Shown here in pieces: positions 7,537 to 15,097 of a stretch of 64,000 nt of DNA. The stretch is from CAXBDP01 sp963974465 (GTDB lineage Bacteria > Bacteroidota > Bacteroidia > Cytophagales > Cyclobacteriaceae), in assembly GCA_049340005.1 (NCBI GenBank), contig JBMPIY010000005.1. One strand, 5' to 3'. The position numbers and the translations under genes were made by a program. The notes under the pieces were generated by a model, which saw only the letters and a program-made list of their open reading frames with translations, searched no databases and was not told where the DNA came from. Numbering within the stretch: the first letter of the stretch is position 1; each line of letters opens with the position of its first letter.

Positions 7537-8694
7537 ATGCATATAATTCCTCATGGCAAGCATCACATTACCGATGCAGATAAGCAGGCAGTAATCGAAG
7601 CCTTGGAAGGCGAATTTATCACCCAAGGTCCTCGAATTGCCGAATTTGAAAATGCCTTTGCCGAATATGTAGGAGCCAAATATGCTATTGCTGTGGCAAA
7701 TGGGACTGCTGCTTTGCATTTATGCGCTATGGCATTGGATGTGAAACCTGGCCAAAGAGTGATTACCAGTCCGCTTACCTTCGTAGCCTCCGCCAATTGC
7801 GTGAGATACTGTGGAGGAGAAGTGATTTTTGCAGATGTGGATCCTGAAACCTACACAATTGATCCAAAAAAGGTGAGGGAAATCCTTGAAGCAGATGCTG
7901 AAAATATTGTCGGAATTATTCCGGTGGATTTAACAGGCCGCCCGGCTGATTTGCCAGCATTGCGCGAAATCGCAGATGAATATGGTCTGTGGATAATCGA
8001 AGATGCTTGTCATGCCCCAGGCGGATTTTTCCATGATGCAGAAGGAAAGCACTACCAATGTGGAGATGGAAATTTGGCTGAGATGGCCATATTTTCATTT
8101 CATCCGGTAAAGCATATTGCTTGTGGTGAAGGAGGGATGATCACCACAAACGATCCTGAATTGGCTCGAAAGGCGAGATTATATCGAACGCATGGAATTA
8201 TCAAAGATCCGGCAGAAATGAGCCAAAATGATGGTGGATGGTATTACGAAATGCAAGAGCTAGGCTACAATTATAGATTTACTGATTTTCAAGCTGCCTT
8301 AGGTACTAGCCAATTGCAAAGAGCTGTACCCAATTTGCAAAAACGTAGAGAAATCGCAGAAAAGTATGCTAATGCCTTTGCTGATGTCAAAGAGATAAAA
8401 CATCAATCGGGCAACGTAGAAGGCCATGCATATCACTTATATGTGATCCAAGTAGAGAAGCGAAAGGAGCTTTATGACTTCTTGCGAGCGCATGGAATTC
8501 TCACACAGATTCACTATATCCCAGTGCATTTACAGCCTTATTATAAGCAGTTTGGCTGGAAGACGGGCGATTTTCCAAATGCCGAAAGTTATTACAGCCA
8601 ATGCATCAGTTTACCAATGTTCCCAACCTTGACCGAAGCGGAGCAGGATTTTGTGATAGAGAAGGTTATTGAATGCTTAAAGTCATTCGCTTAA
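7537..8694 (+). CDS. pseC: UDP-4-amino-4,6-dideoxy-beta-L-AltNAc transaminase, PseC
   Basis: This is a 385-residue PLP-dependent DegT/DnrJ/EryC1 aminotransferase that adds the C4 amino group to the PseB product. The Schiff-base lysine is Lys192 in FHPVKHIACGEGG, and the PLP-contact segments VANGTAALH and IIEDACHAPGG are present. Length matches PseC (about 380). It is separated by one base from pseB, and about 95 bases with a new promoter element separate it from pseF. Confidence 0.93.
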   Translation: MHIIPHGKHHITDADKQAVIEALEGEFITQGPRIAEFENAFAEYVGAKYAIAVANGTAALHLCAMALDVKPGQRVITSPLTFVASANCVRYCGGEVIFADVDPETYTIDPKKVREILEADAENIVGIIPVDLTGRPADLPALREIADEYGLWIIEDACHAPGGFFHDAEGKHYQCGDGNLAEMAIFSFHPVKHIACGEGGMITTNDPELARKARLYRTHGIIKDPAEMSQNDGGWYYEMQELGYNYRFTDFQAALGTSQLQRAVPNLQKRREIAEKYANAFADVKEIKHQSGNVEGHAYHLYVIQVEKRKELYDFLRAHGILTQIHYIPVHLQPYYKQFGWKTGDFPNAESYYSQCISLPMFPTLTEAEQDFVIEKVIECLKSFA

Positions 8695-8761
8695 TGATCT
8701 TTTGAGAGTATAGCTTTTTTGGATTAACCTAAATCAAAAGTGTCAATTCAATATTTTACCA

Positions 8762-8769
8762 TAAATTTG
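8762..8769 (+). promoter_or_regulatory. -7 promoter element before pseF
   Basis: TAAATTTG matches the Bacteroidota -7 consensus and lies 20 bases ahead of the GTG start of pseF, in the largest gap of the Pse cluster. No good TTTG was found about 20 bases upstream, so it may be an internal promoter of moderate strength. Confidence 0.45.
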
Positions 8770-8789
8770 AGAAACATCATTTCAAGCCT

Positions 8790-9482
8790 GTGAAGAATTT
8801 AGCCATCATTCCGGCGCGAGGAGGAAGCAAGCGAATACCCGGCAAAAACATCAAAGCATTTCTAGGGAAGCCGATCATTGCTTACTCAATTGAGGTTGCG
8901 TTAAAATCAGGGCTTTTTGACGAAGTGATGGTTTCTACAGACGATGACGCAATAGCTGAAATGGCTAAAAAATATGGAGCGAAAGTGCCCTTTTTTAGAT
9001 CGCCAAAAAATGCTGATGATTTTGCCACGACCGCCGAAGTATTGGTAGAGGTGATTGACGAATATAAACGAATTGACAAGCGCTTTGCGATGGCTTGCTG
9101 CTTGTATCCAACAGCTCCGTTTGTTACTCCATTGCAATTGCAAAATGCTCATTCCAGAATGATTGACGAGGAATTGGATAGTATCTATCCGGTGGTTCCA
9201 TTTTCGTATCCCATCCAAAGAGCACTAAGAATAAATGATGGCAGATTGGGCTTTGTTAATCCAGAATTTTCAACAGTTCGCTCGCAAGATTTACAAAAAG
9301 CCTATATGGATGCAGGGCAATTTTACTTCTTTCAAGTAGATGCATTTCTAAAATCAAAAAGCTTACTAATGCCTAAAACTGGCGCAATGATTATTTCTGA
9401 ACTGACCGCTCAAGATATTGATAATGAAGTGGATTGGAAGCTTGCGGAAATGAAGTATTCCTTGATAAACAAACAAGATTAA
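8790..9482 (+). CDS. pseF: pseudaminic acid cytidylyltransferase, PseF
   Basis: This is a 230-residue CMP-sugar synthase that activates pseudaminic acid with CTP. The N-terminal nucleotide-binding motif I-P-A-R-G-G-S-K-R-I-P-G-K-N is intact, followed by VSTDDDAIAEMA and the LYPTAPFVT loop typical of PseF. The start is a GTG at 8790, directly before KNLAIIPARGG; there is no closer ATG. Seven bases separate it from the methylase gene. Confidence 0.92.
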   Translation: MKNLAIIPARGGSKRIPGKNIKAFLGKPIIAYSIEVALKSGLFDEVMVSTDDDAIAEMAKKYGAKVPFFRSPKNADDFATTAEVLVEVIDEYKRIDKRFAMACCLYPTAPFVTPLQLQNAHSRMIDEELDSIYPVVPFSYPIQRALRINDGRLGFVNPEFSTVRSQDLQKAYMDAGQFYFFQVDAFLKSKSLLMPKTGAMIISELTAQDIDNEVDWKLAEMKYSLINKQD

Positions 9483-9488
9483 ATTCGA

Positions 9489-10118
9489 ATGAACAAATCA
9501 TATAGAACAGAGCAAGAAGAATTTTGGGCGGGTAGTTTTGGTGAGGAATATATCAAACGCAACCAAAGCAAGGAATTGCTAGCGTCAAATTTGGCACTAT
9601 TTACCAAAATGCTAAAAACCGCCAAACCTGCTTCTATTATTGAGTTTGGAGCAAATATTGGGATGAACCTGCAAGCGCTAGAAACGCTGCTTCCAAATGC
9701 GACTTTATCGGCGATTGAAATCAACAAAACGGCTAGCGAGCAATTACAGAATTTGATGCCGGAGGTTGCGGTTCACAATCAATCTATTTTGGAATTCGAT
9801 GCCCAACAAAGCTATGATTTGGTGCTGATCAAAGGTGTTTTGATTCACATAAATCCAGCTGAATTGCCACTAGTTTATCAGAAGCTTTATGATTCATCCT
9901 CCCGCTATATTTTGGTGGCTGAGTACTATAACCCTTCTCCTGTGGAGATTAATTACAGAGGACATTCTGGTCGACTTTTCAAAAGAGATTTTGCAGGAGA
10001 AATGCTCAATACTTTTGGGGATTTACGCTTGGTGGATTATGGTTTTCAATATCATAAAGATCCGATATTCCCAGCCGATGATATCACTTGGTTTTTGATG
10101 GAAAAAGTGAAAGCTTGA
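9489..10118 (+). CDS. pseudaminic acid biosynthesis-associated methylase
   Basis: This is a 209-residue class I SAM-dependent methyltransferase. The glycine-rich SAM loop is I-I-E-F-G-A-N-I-G-M at about residues 54-63. The N-terminus T-E-Q-E-E-F-W-A-G-S-F-G-x-E-Y is the signature of the Pse-cluster methylase family, whose acceptor is not established; it may modify a Pse intermediate or Pse itself. Its TGA overlaps the likely TTG start of the pseG-pseH fusion (TTGA). Confidence 0.82.
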   Translation: MNKSYRTEQEEFWAGSFGEEYIKRNQSKELLASNLALFTKMLKTAKPASIIEFGANIGMNLQALETLLPNATLSAIEINKTASEQLQNLMPEVAVHNQSILEFDAQQSYDLVLIKGVLIHINPAELPLVYQKLYDSSSRYILVAEYYNPSPVEINYRGHSGRLFKRDFAGEMLNTFGDLRLVDYGFQYHKDPIFPADDITWFLMEKVKA

Positions 10119-11527
10119 AAAGGATAGTTTTCATAAGGGCGGATGCAAGCGAAAAAATAGGGCTTGGCCATGTGATACGATGTTTTGCATTGGCTCAAAT
10201 GATAAAAGATGCTTTCGAAATTCGATTCTTTTGCAAAGAAATCCCAACGCAATTAGCTGAAGAAATTTCCTCTGCAGGATTCACCATCGAGATAATTGAG
10301 CGGGAGGATGAGTTTGTAAGTCTGCTCAATACTAACTCAATAGTGATTTTGGATGGCTATGGATTTGGCTTGGAATATCAAGCGCAAATCAAGAAAAGTC
10401 GAGCACGTATTATTTTGATCAGCGATTTCAAAGCTCGAAATCCATTTGCAGACATTATACTCAACCAAGCGCCGGGAATACAAGCAAGCGATTACCAAAC
10501 TTCTTTCTCCTCCCGCTTTTTACTAGGAGCTGATTATGCGCTTTTGCGTCCAATATTTTTTCGAACTCATCTGCAAGAGAAAATAGCCAATTCTGTTTTT
10601 ATCTGCTTTGGTGGTGCCGATCCGTTGAATTTAAGTCTTAAAACATTAGAGGTATTATCCTCATTTCCCAAGTTTGACAAATGTACAATAGTGACTGGCG
10701 CAGCCTATCAATTCCAATCTGAACTGGAAGATTTCATCCATAATAGCCAGCAAAATATTGAGTATTTTCATGCAGTTGATGCAGAGAAGATGCATGAGTT
10801 AATGAGCCAAAGTGAGTTAGCTATAGTGCCAGCAAGCAGCATTATTTATGAAGCAATGGCCACAAATTGCCAGATTATTTCAGGCTATTATGTGGACAAT
10901 CAAAAGCTGTTTTATGAAGGGTTGAAAGCGCAAGGTTGCTTTTATGATGCAGGAAAATTTGAATCTGAAAATCTTAAAAATGCTTTAAATTCCTTTTTCC
11001 ATAAACCTGAGAAAAAAGCCAATCTGATAGATAAAAAGAGCCCTGATCGTATCAAGAAGGCAATTTTGCAATTAGCAATGTCACAAGATATCCGCTTGGA
11101 GAATATGCAAGCGGAAGATGTAGGTTTGACTTATAAATGGGCCACAAATGCTGAAGTGAGGAAATACTCATTTCAACAGAAGCCAATAAAAGCAGGTGAG
11201 CATAATGCATGGTTTGCTAAAAAAAATACGGATGAAAATGTGCTCTATTATAAATCCTTTTACAAGAATGAAATAATTGGTTCAGTGCGTTTTGATATAG
11301 CTACCACTGAAGCGACAATTAGTTATTTGCTTGATCCAAAATGTCATGGGAAAGGCTTGGCATTGCCGATGTTAATGGCTGCAATAGGCAAAATGGAACA
11401 GTCTAGAAGTAATGTAAAAAGAGTTGTTGGCTATGTGATGAAGGAAAACTTGGCTTCTATCTGTATCTTCGAAGCTTTAGGTTTTGTAGCCGTGGATCAA
11501 AATGACCGCTTTCAATTTTTCAAATGA
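10115..11527 (+). CDS. pseG: PseG-PseH fusion: nucleotide-sugar hydrolase plus N-acetyltransferase
   Basis: One chain of 470 residues joins two steps. The N-terminal 325 or so residues are PseG, the GT-B-like hydrolase that removes UDP from UDP-2,4-diacetamido-trideoxy-altrose (R-A-D-A-S-x-x-I-G-L-G-H-V-I-R-C at the start, F-G-G-A-D-P at about 170). The C-terminal 140 are a GNAT domain (IRLENMQAEDVGLTYKWATN, then DPKCHGKGLALPML) fitting PseH, which acetylates the 4-amino group. An ATG at 10088 in the same frame lies inside the methylase gene. I chose the TTG at 10115, which overlaps the upstream stop as TTGA and precedes KRIVFIRAD. No separate pseH exists in the cluster, supporting the fusion. 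Confidence 0.88.
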   Translation: MKRIVFIRADASEKIGLGHVIRCFALAQMIKDAFEIRFFCKEIPTQLAEEISSAGFTIEIIEREDEFVSLLNTNSIVILDGYGFGLEYQAQIKKSRARIILISDFKARNPFADIILNQAPGIQASDYQTSFSSRFLLGADYALLRPIFFRTHLQEKIANSVFICFGGADPLNLSLKTLEVLSSFPKFDKCTIVTGAAYQFQSELEDFIHNSQQNIEYFHAVDAEKMHELMSQSELAIVPASSIIYEAMATNCQIISGYYVDNQKLFYEGLKAQGCFYDAGKFESENLKNALNSFFHKPEKKANLIDKKSPDRIKKAILQLAMSQDIRLENMQAEDVGLTYKWATNAEVRKYSFQQKPIKAGEHNAWFAKKNTDENVLYYKSFYKNEIIGSVRFDIATTEATISYLLDPKCHGKGLALPMLMAAIGKMEQSRSNVKRVVGYVMKENLASICIFEALGFVAVDQNDRFQFFK

Positions 11528-11599
11528 AATATTTAGTATTAGGTTCGCAGTTAAATCTAATTGATTTTTTATAATATTAATTGAAAATATTTTTTAACA

Positions 11600-12658
11600 A
11601 TGGCCACTGGAAAGTCCTTACGTATTGCAGATAGAGTAATTGGAGAGGGGAATCCTACTTTCATAATCGCTGAATTATCCGCTAACCATAATGGTAGTTT
11701 AGAAACAGCTTTAGAAACCGTAAAGGCCGCTAAGCGCGCTGGAACTGATGCAATTAAGCTTCAAACCTATACAGCTGATACAATAACAATCGACAGCAAA
11801 AATCCTGATTTCAAGCTAGATCAAGGAACAATTTGGGATGGCAAATATCTGTATGATTTGTATAAAGAAGCTTATACTCCATGGGAATGGCATGAGCAGA
11901 TAATGAAAATTGCTGCAGAAGAAGGTTTGATTTGTTTCTCTAGCCCATTTGACAAAACAGCCGTGGATTTTCTAGAAAAGTTGAATGTACCAGCGTATAA
12001 AATTGCTTCTTTCGAAATCACTGATATTCCTTTGATCAAGTATGTGGCTTCCAAAGGCAAACCTGTGATAATTTCCACTGGAATTGCTTCTGAAGAGGAC
12101 ATTAATCAAGCATTGAATGCATGCCGTCAGCAAGGAAATAATGAGATCGTGTTATTAAAATGCACTTCTAATTATCCGGCGCCTATTGAAGAAGCTAATT
12201 TGAGAATGATCAATGACTTTGCGCAAAGATTTGGTGTAACGCCAGGTTTGAGTGATCATACAATAGGAATTGCTGTGCCAATTGCTGCCGCGGCGCTTGG
12301 AGCTCGTGTTATTGAAAAGCATTTTATTCTGAATCATGAGATTGGTGGGCCAGATGCAAGCTTTTCTCTTGATGAAAAGGAATTTGCAGATATGGTGGCT
12401 GCTGTAAGAGTGACTGAAAAAGCGATAGGGAAAATTGATTATCAGCCTACAGAAAAGCAAGTGAAGGCTCGCTCATTTAGTAGGTCATTATATGTGGTGA
12501 AAGATGTGCAAGCAGGAGATGTCATCAGCGAAGAAAACGTGAGATCAATTCGTCCGGGTTATGGCTTGCATCCCAAATATTTGCCTGATATAATGGGGCG
12601 AAAATTCCGCAATGACTGTGAAAAAGGAACCCGATTCTCAATGGATCTATTAAATTAA
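11600..12658 (+). CDS. pseI: pseudaminic acid synthase, PseI
   Basis: This is a 352-residue NeuB-family synthase condensing 2,4-diacetamido-2,4,6-trideoxy-L-altrose with phosphoenolpyruvate. The TIM-barrel motifs IAELSANHNGSLETA, KLQTYTADT and GLSDHTIG are present. The last 60 residues form the SAF antifreeze-like domain (SRSLYVVKDVQAGDVISEEN). SLDEKEFADMV is typical for PseI and NeuB. It is the last gene of the Pse set, 72 bases after pseGH. Confidence 0.93.
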   Translation: MATGKSLRIADRVIGEGNPTFIIAELSANHNGSLETALETVKAAKRAGTDAIKLQTYTADTITIDSKNPDFKLDQGTIWDGKYLYDLYKEAYTPWEWHEQIMKIAAEEGLICFSSPFDKTAVDFLEKLNVPAYKIASFEITDIPLIKYVASKGKPVIISTGIASEEDINQALNACRQQGNNEIVLLKCTSNYPAPIEEANLRMINDFAQRFGVTPGLSDHTIGIAVPIAAAALGARVIEKHFILNHEIGGPDASFSLDEKEFADMVAAVRVTEKAIGKIDYQPTEKQVKARSFSRSLYVVKDVQAGDVISEENVRSIRPGYGLHPKYLPDIMGRKFRNDCEKGTRFSMDLLN

Positions 12659-12777
12659 TTTACCGTCATTAACATAAGCTAAGCTGATATTCGTTCTAAG
12701 CTTGAAATTTCGCATTTCGATCTGCATTTTATAAATATTAATTTATCTTAAATTCTCGACCTCTGCGCATTTAATCC

Positions 12778-12785
12778 TATCTTTG
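12778..12785 (+). promoter_or_regulatory. -7 element seven bases before kdsC ATG (near-leaderless)
   Basis: TATCTTTG fits TAnnTTTG perfectly and ends six bases before the ATG at 12792. Since transcription in Bacteroidota starts about four to seven bases after this box, the mRNA would begin at or next to the start codon. Confidence 0.5.
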
Positions 12786-12791
12786 AGCCGT

Positions 12792-13361
12792 ATGCAAAGT
12801 ATCCTTTCTCAATACCCTGACTACATAATTTCCAAAGCTGCTCGCATCAAATTATTAGCTTTCGATGTGGATGGTGTACTAACTGATGGCGGCATAATCT
12901 ATGACAATAATGGGCTGGAGTTTAAGAAGTTCCATGTGCGTGATGGACAAATTATTGCAGTACTCAGGAATATGGGATTTAAGCTTTGCGCTATTACAGG
13001 GCGTGATTCCAAAGTGGTAAAGCACAGATGTGAGGAGTTGAAATTCGATTATCACTATCATGGAGTTCAGGATAAACTGGGTGTATTGGACGTAATTCGC
13101 AAAAAGCTTCAATTGAGCTTTCATGAAATTGCCTATATCGGTGATGATTTGCCGGATATCAAACCCATATCCATTAGTGGTTTGGGAGTAACGCCTGCCG
13201 ATGCGCCGGAATATGTAAAAGCACAGGCAGATTTGGTAACAGCTGCAAAGGGTGGTGAAGGAGTTTTGCGAGAGGTGGCAGATTTAATATTAGCTGCCCA
13301 AGATATGATGGATCAGATTTTACGAGATAATTATTATTTGAATGAAAATTTATACGGATAA
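12792..13361 (+). CDS. kdsC: 3-deoxy-D-manno-octulosonate-8-phosphate phosphatase, KdsC
   Basis: This is a 189-residue HAD-superfamily phosphatase of the small C0 subclass that removes phosphate from KDO-8-P for lipopolysaccharide core synthesis. Motif I is DVDG with Asp25 and Asp27, motif II is the Thr in A-I-T-G-R-D, and motif III is the G-D-D in YIGDDLPDI. A TTG at 12783 could add three residues, but the ATG at 12792 is preferred. It overlaps kdsA by 20 bases, indicating coupling. Confidence 0.9.
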   Translation: MQSILSQYPDYIISKAARIKLLAFDVDGVLTDGGIIYDNNGLEFKKFHVRDGQIIAVLRNMGFKLCAITGRDSKVVKHRCEELKFDYHYHGVQDKLGVLDVIRKKLQLSFHEIAYIGDDLPDIKPISISGLGVTPADAPEYVKAQADLVTAAKGGEGVLREVADLILAAQDMMDQILRDNYYLNENLYG

Positions 13362-14190
13362 GGTTTTTTTCACACCTAAAATGGAATTGGGGGCAGGAAA
13401 ACCTATTTTACTTTCTGGGCCATGTGTTGTAGAGAGCGAAGATCTTTGTCTTGAAATTGCGGAGGAAGTTCAGAAGATTGCTAATGATTTGGGTTTTGAA
13501 TATGTATTTAAAGCCTCATTCGACAAAGCAAACAGAACATCAGGATCATCATTTCGCTCATTGGGTTTGGAAGAGTCTCTTGTCATTTTGGACATGGTGA
13601 AAAATACTTACAATGTTCCAGTCGTTTCGGATATCCATGAGTCATATCAAGCTTCGGAAGTGGCCTCTGTGGTTGATGTATTGCAGATTCCCGCTTTTCT
13701 TTGTCGCCAAACTGATTTGCTAGAAGCAGCCGGCCGCACCGGTAGAGCAGTGAATATTAAGAAAGGTCAATTTATGGCACCGCAGGATATGAAATATGCT
13801 GTAGATAAGGTGAAATCGACTGGCAATCCAAATGTTACGTTAACGGAAAGAGGGACAACATTTGGTTATCAAAATTTAGTGGTAGATTTTCGTTCATTAC
13901 CGATAATGCGTGAGTTTGCGCCCGTAATAATGGATGTAACTCACAGTGTGCAGCAGCCTGGTGGGGCGGGAGGTAAATCGGGTGGTTTGAGAGAATTCAC
14001 ACCCTATCTTGCCAATGCAGCTGCAGCGGTAGGAGTGGATGGCTTTTTTATTGAAACTCACCCAAATCCATCGCAAGCGCTGAGTGATGGGCCTAATATG
14101 ATTCCATTAGCTCAGTTGCGCACTTTTCTAAGCTCAGTTAAGCAATATTGGGATATCCAAAACGCAATTAAAACCCTGAATTTGGAATAG
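13342..14190 (+). CDS. kdsA: 3-deoxy-8-phosphooctulonate synthase, KdsA
   Basis: This is a 282-residue aldolase that condenses arabinose-5-phosphate with PEP to KDO-8-P. Key segments are LLSGPCVVESED, FKASFDKANRTSGSSFR, ERGTTFGY and MDVTHSVQQPGG, all diagnostic for KdsA. The start overlaps the kdsC end. KDO and pseudaminic acid are both nonulosonic or ulosonic sugars that need CMP activation; the KDO transferase and kdsB are not in the window. Confidence 0.95.
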   Translation: MKIYTDKVFFTPKMELGAGKPILLSGPCVVESEDLCLEIAEEVQKIANDLGFEYVFKASFDKANRTSGSSFRSLGLEESLVILDMVKNTYNVPVVSDIHESYQASEVASVVDVLQIPAFLCRQTDLLEAAGRTGRAVNIKKGQFMAPQDMKYAVDKVKSTGNPNVTLTERGTTFGYQNLVVDFRSLPIMREFAPVIMDVTHSVQQPGGAGGKSGGLREFTPYLANAAAAVGVDGFFIETHPNPSQALSDGPNMIPLAQLRTFLSSVKQYWDIQNAIKTLNLE

Positions 14191-14194
14191 CTTT

Positions 14195-14225
14195 TTTGGC
14201 AATGTAAGCCTTATTCTTATTTTTG
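14195..14225 (+). promoter_or_regulatory. promoter of the wza-wzc export operon
   Basis: TTTG at 14195-14198 and TATTTTTG at 14218-14225 are 19 bases apart, matching the Bacteroidota promoter layout TTTG-N17-23-TAnnTTTG. The wza ATG is 15 bases further on. Confidence 0.65.
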
Positions 14226-14240
14226 AAATTGTTTTAGACA

Positions 14241-15092
14241 ATGCACATGAAAGACCAACAAGCCTCAAGAAAATTCCCGGCTCTAATTTTAGTTTTATTA
14301 GTAATCGCTGCAGGCATATTTTCTTGTGTTCCCAACAAGCAAATTTCCTACGTACAAGATAAATCAGTGGAGGATATTAGCCTTCTTCCAAAAGACACAG
14401 TAGTTAAGACATTGTGGCTTAAGGAATTTGAGCACAGGCTTAAGCCAGAGGACATTTTATCGATCAGAGTAAGGACTTTGCTGGAAACTGAAGAGGAATT
14501 AAATTATTTTAATCTTGGAATGGGAGGAAGTCAAGGAGGCCAACAGCAAAATCAAATGATGATGGGCCCAGGTGCAGCAGCTCTTTCAGGTTATATTGTA
14601 GATAGCCAGGGAAATATAGATTTACCTGTACATGGTAAGCTTTATGTACAAGGGAAAACATTAGAAGAAGTAAAGAATGAAATTCAAGTAATAGCTAGAG
14701 AATCAATCGGTTCAGATGTAGTAGTGGATGTTAGAATGATGAATTTTCAGCTGTATATATTAGGCGCTGTAGGTCCATCAGCTATTTACCAAACATTCCT
14801 CCCGCGATTGAATATTCTTGAAGCACTTTCGCTAGCAGGAGGATTGCCAATAGATGCTGATAGAGAAAATATTAAACTTTACAGAAGGGATGGTTTGAAA
14901 GTTGAATTGATTATTATTAATCTGCTTGATGATAAATTATTTACCTCAGATTATTTCTACCTTAAGCCAAATGACATGCTTGTGGTTGATCCATTACCAG
15001 TACGTAATGTTACTTTGGCACAATCTACAGTCACCACGGCAATCGGTTTTGGTTTGACTATTTTCAACCTAATTCTTCTTTTATCCCGCTAA
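14241..15092 (+). CDS. Wza-like polysaccharide export lipoprotein
   Basis: This is a 283-residue outer-membrane polysaccharide secretin of the Wza/BexD type. The signal ends in IFSC with Cys29, a lipobox. A poly_export domain follows (LKPEDILSIRVRTL, then IDLPVHGKLYVQGKTLEEV), then an SLBB domain (LGAVGPSAIYQTFLPRLNILEALSLAGGL shortened here to its pattern), and a C-terminal hydrophobic helix that would cross the outer membrane. It carries a Met/Gln/Gly-rich insert near residues 93-112. An ATG at 14247 is an equally possible start. It is followed five bases later by its cognate kinase. Confidence 0.88.
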   Translation: MHMKDQQASRKFPALILVLLVIAAGIFSCVPNKQISYVQDKSVEDISLLPKDTVVKTLWLKEFEHRLKPEDILSIRVRTLLETEEELNYFNLGMGGSQGGQQQNQMMMGPGAAALSGYIVDSQGNIDLPVHGKLYVQGKTLEEVKNEIQVIARESIGSDVVVDVRMMNFQLYILGAVGPSAIYQTFLPRLNILEALSLAGGLPIDADRENIKLYRRDGLKVELIIINLLDDKLFTSDYFYLKPNDMLVVDPLPVRNVTLAQSTVTTAIGFGLTIFNLILLLSR

Positions 15093-15097
15093 TTAAC

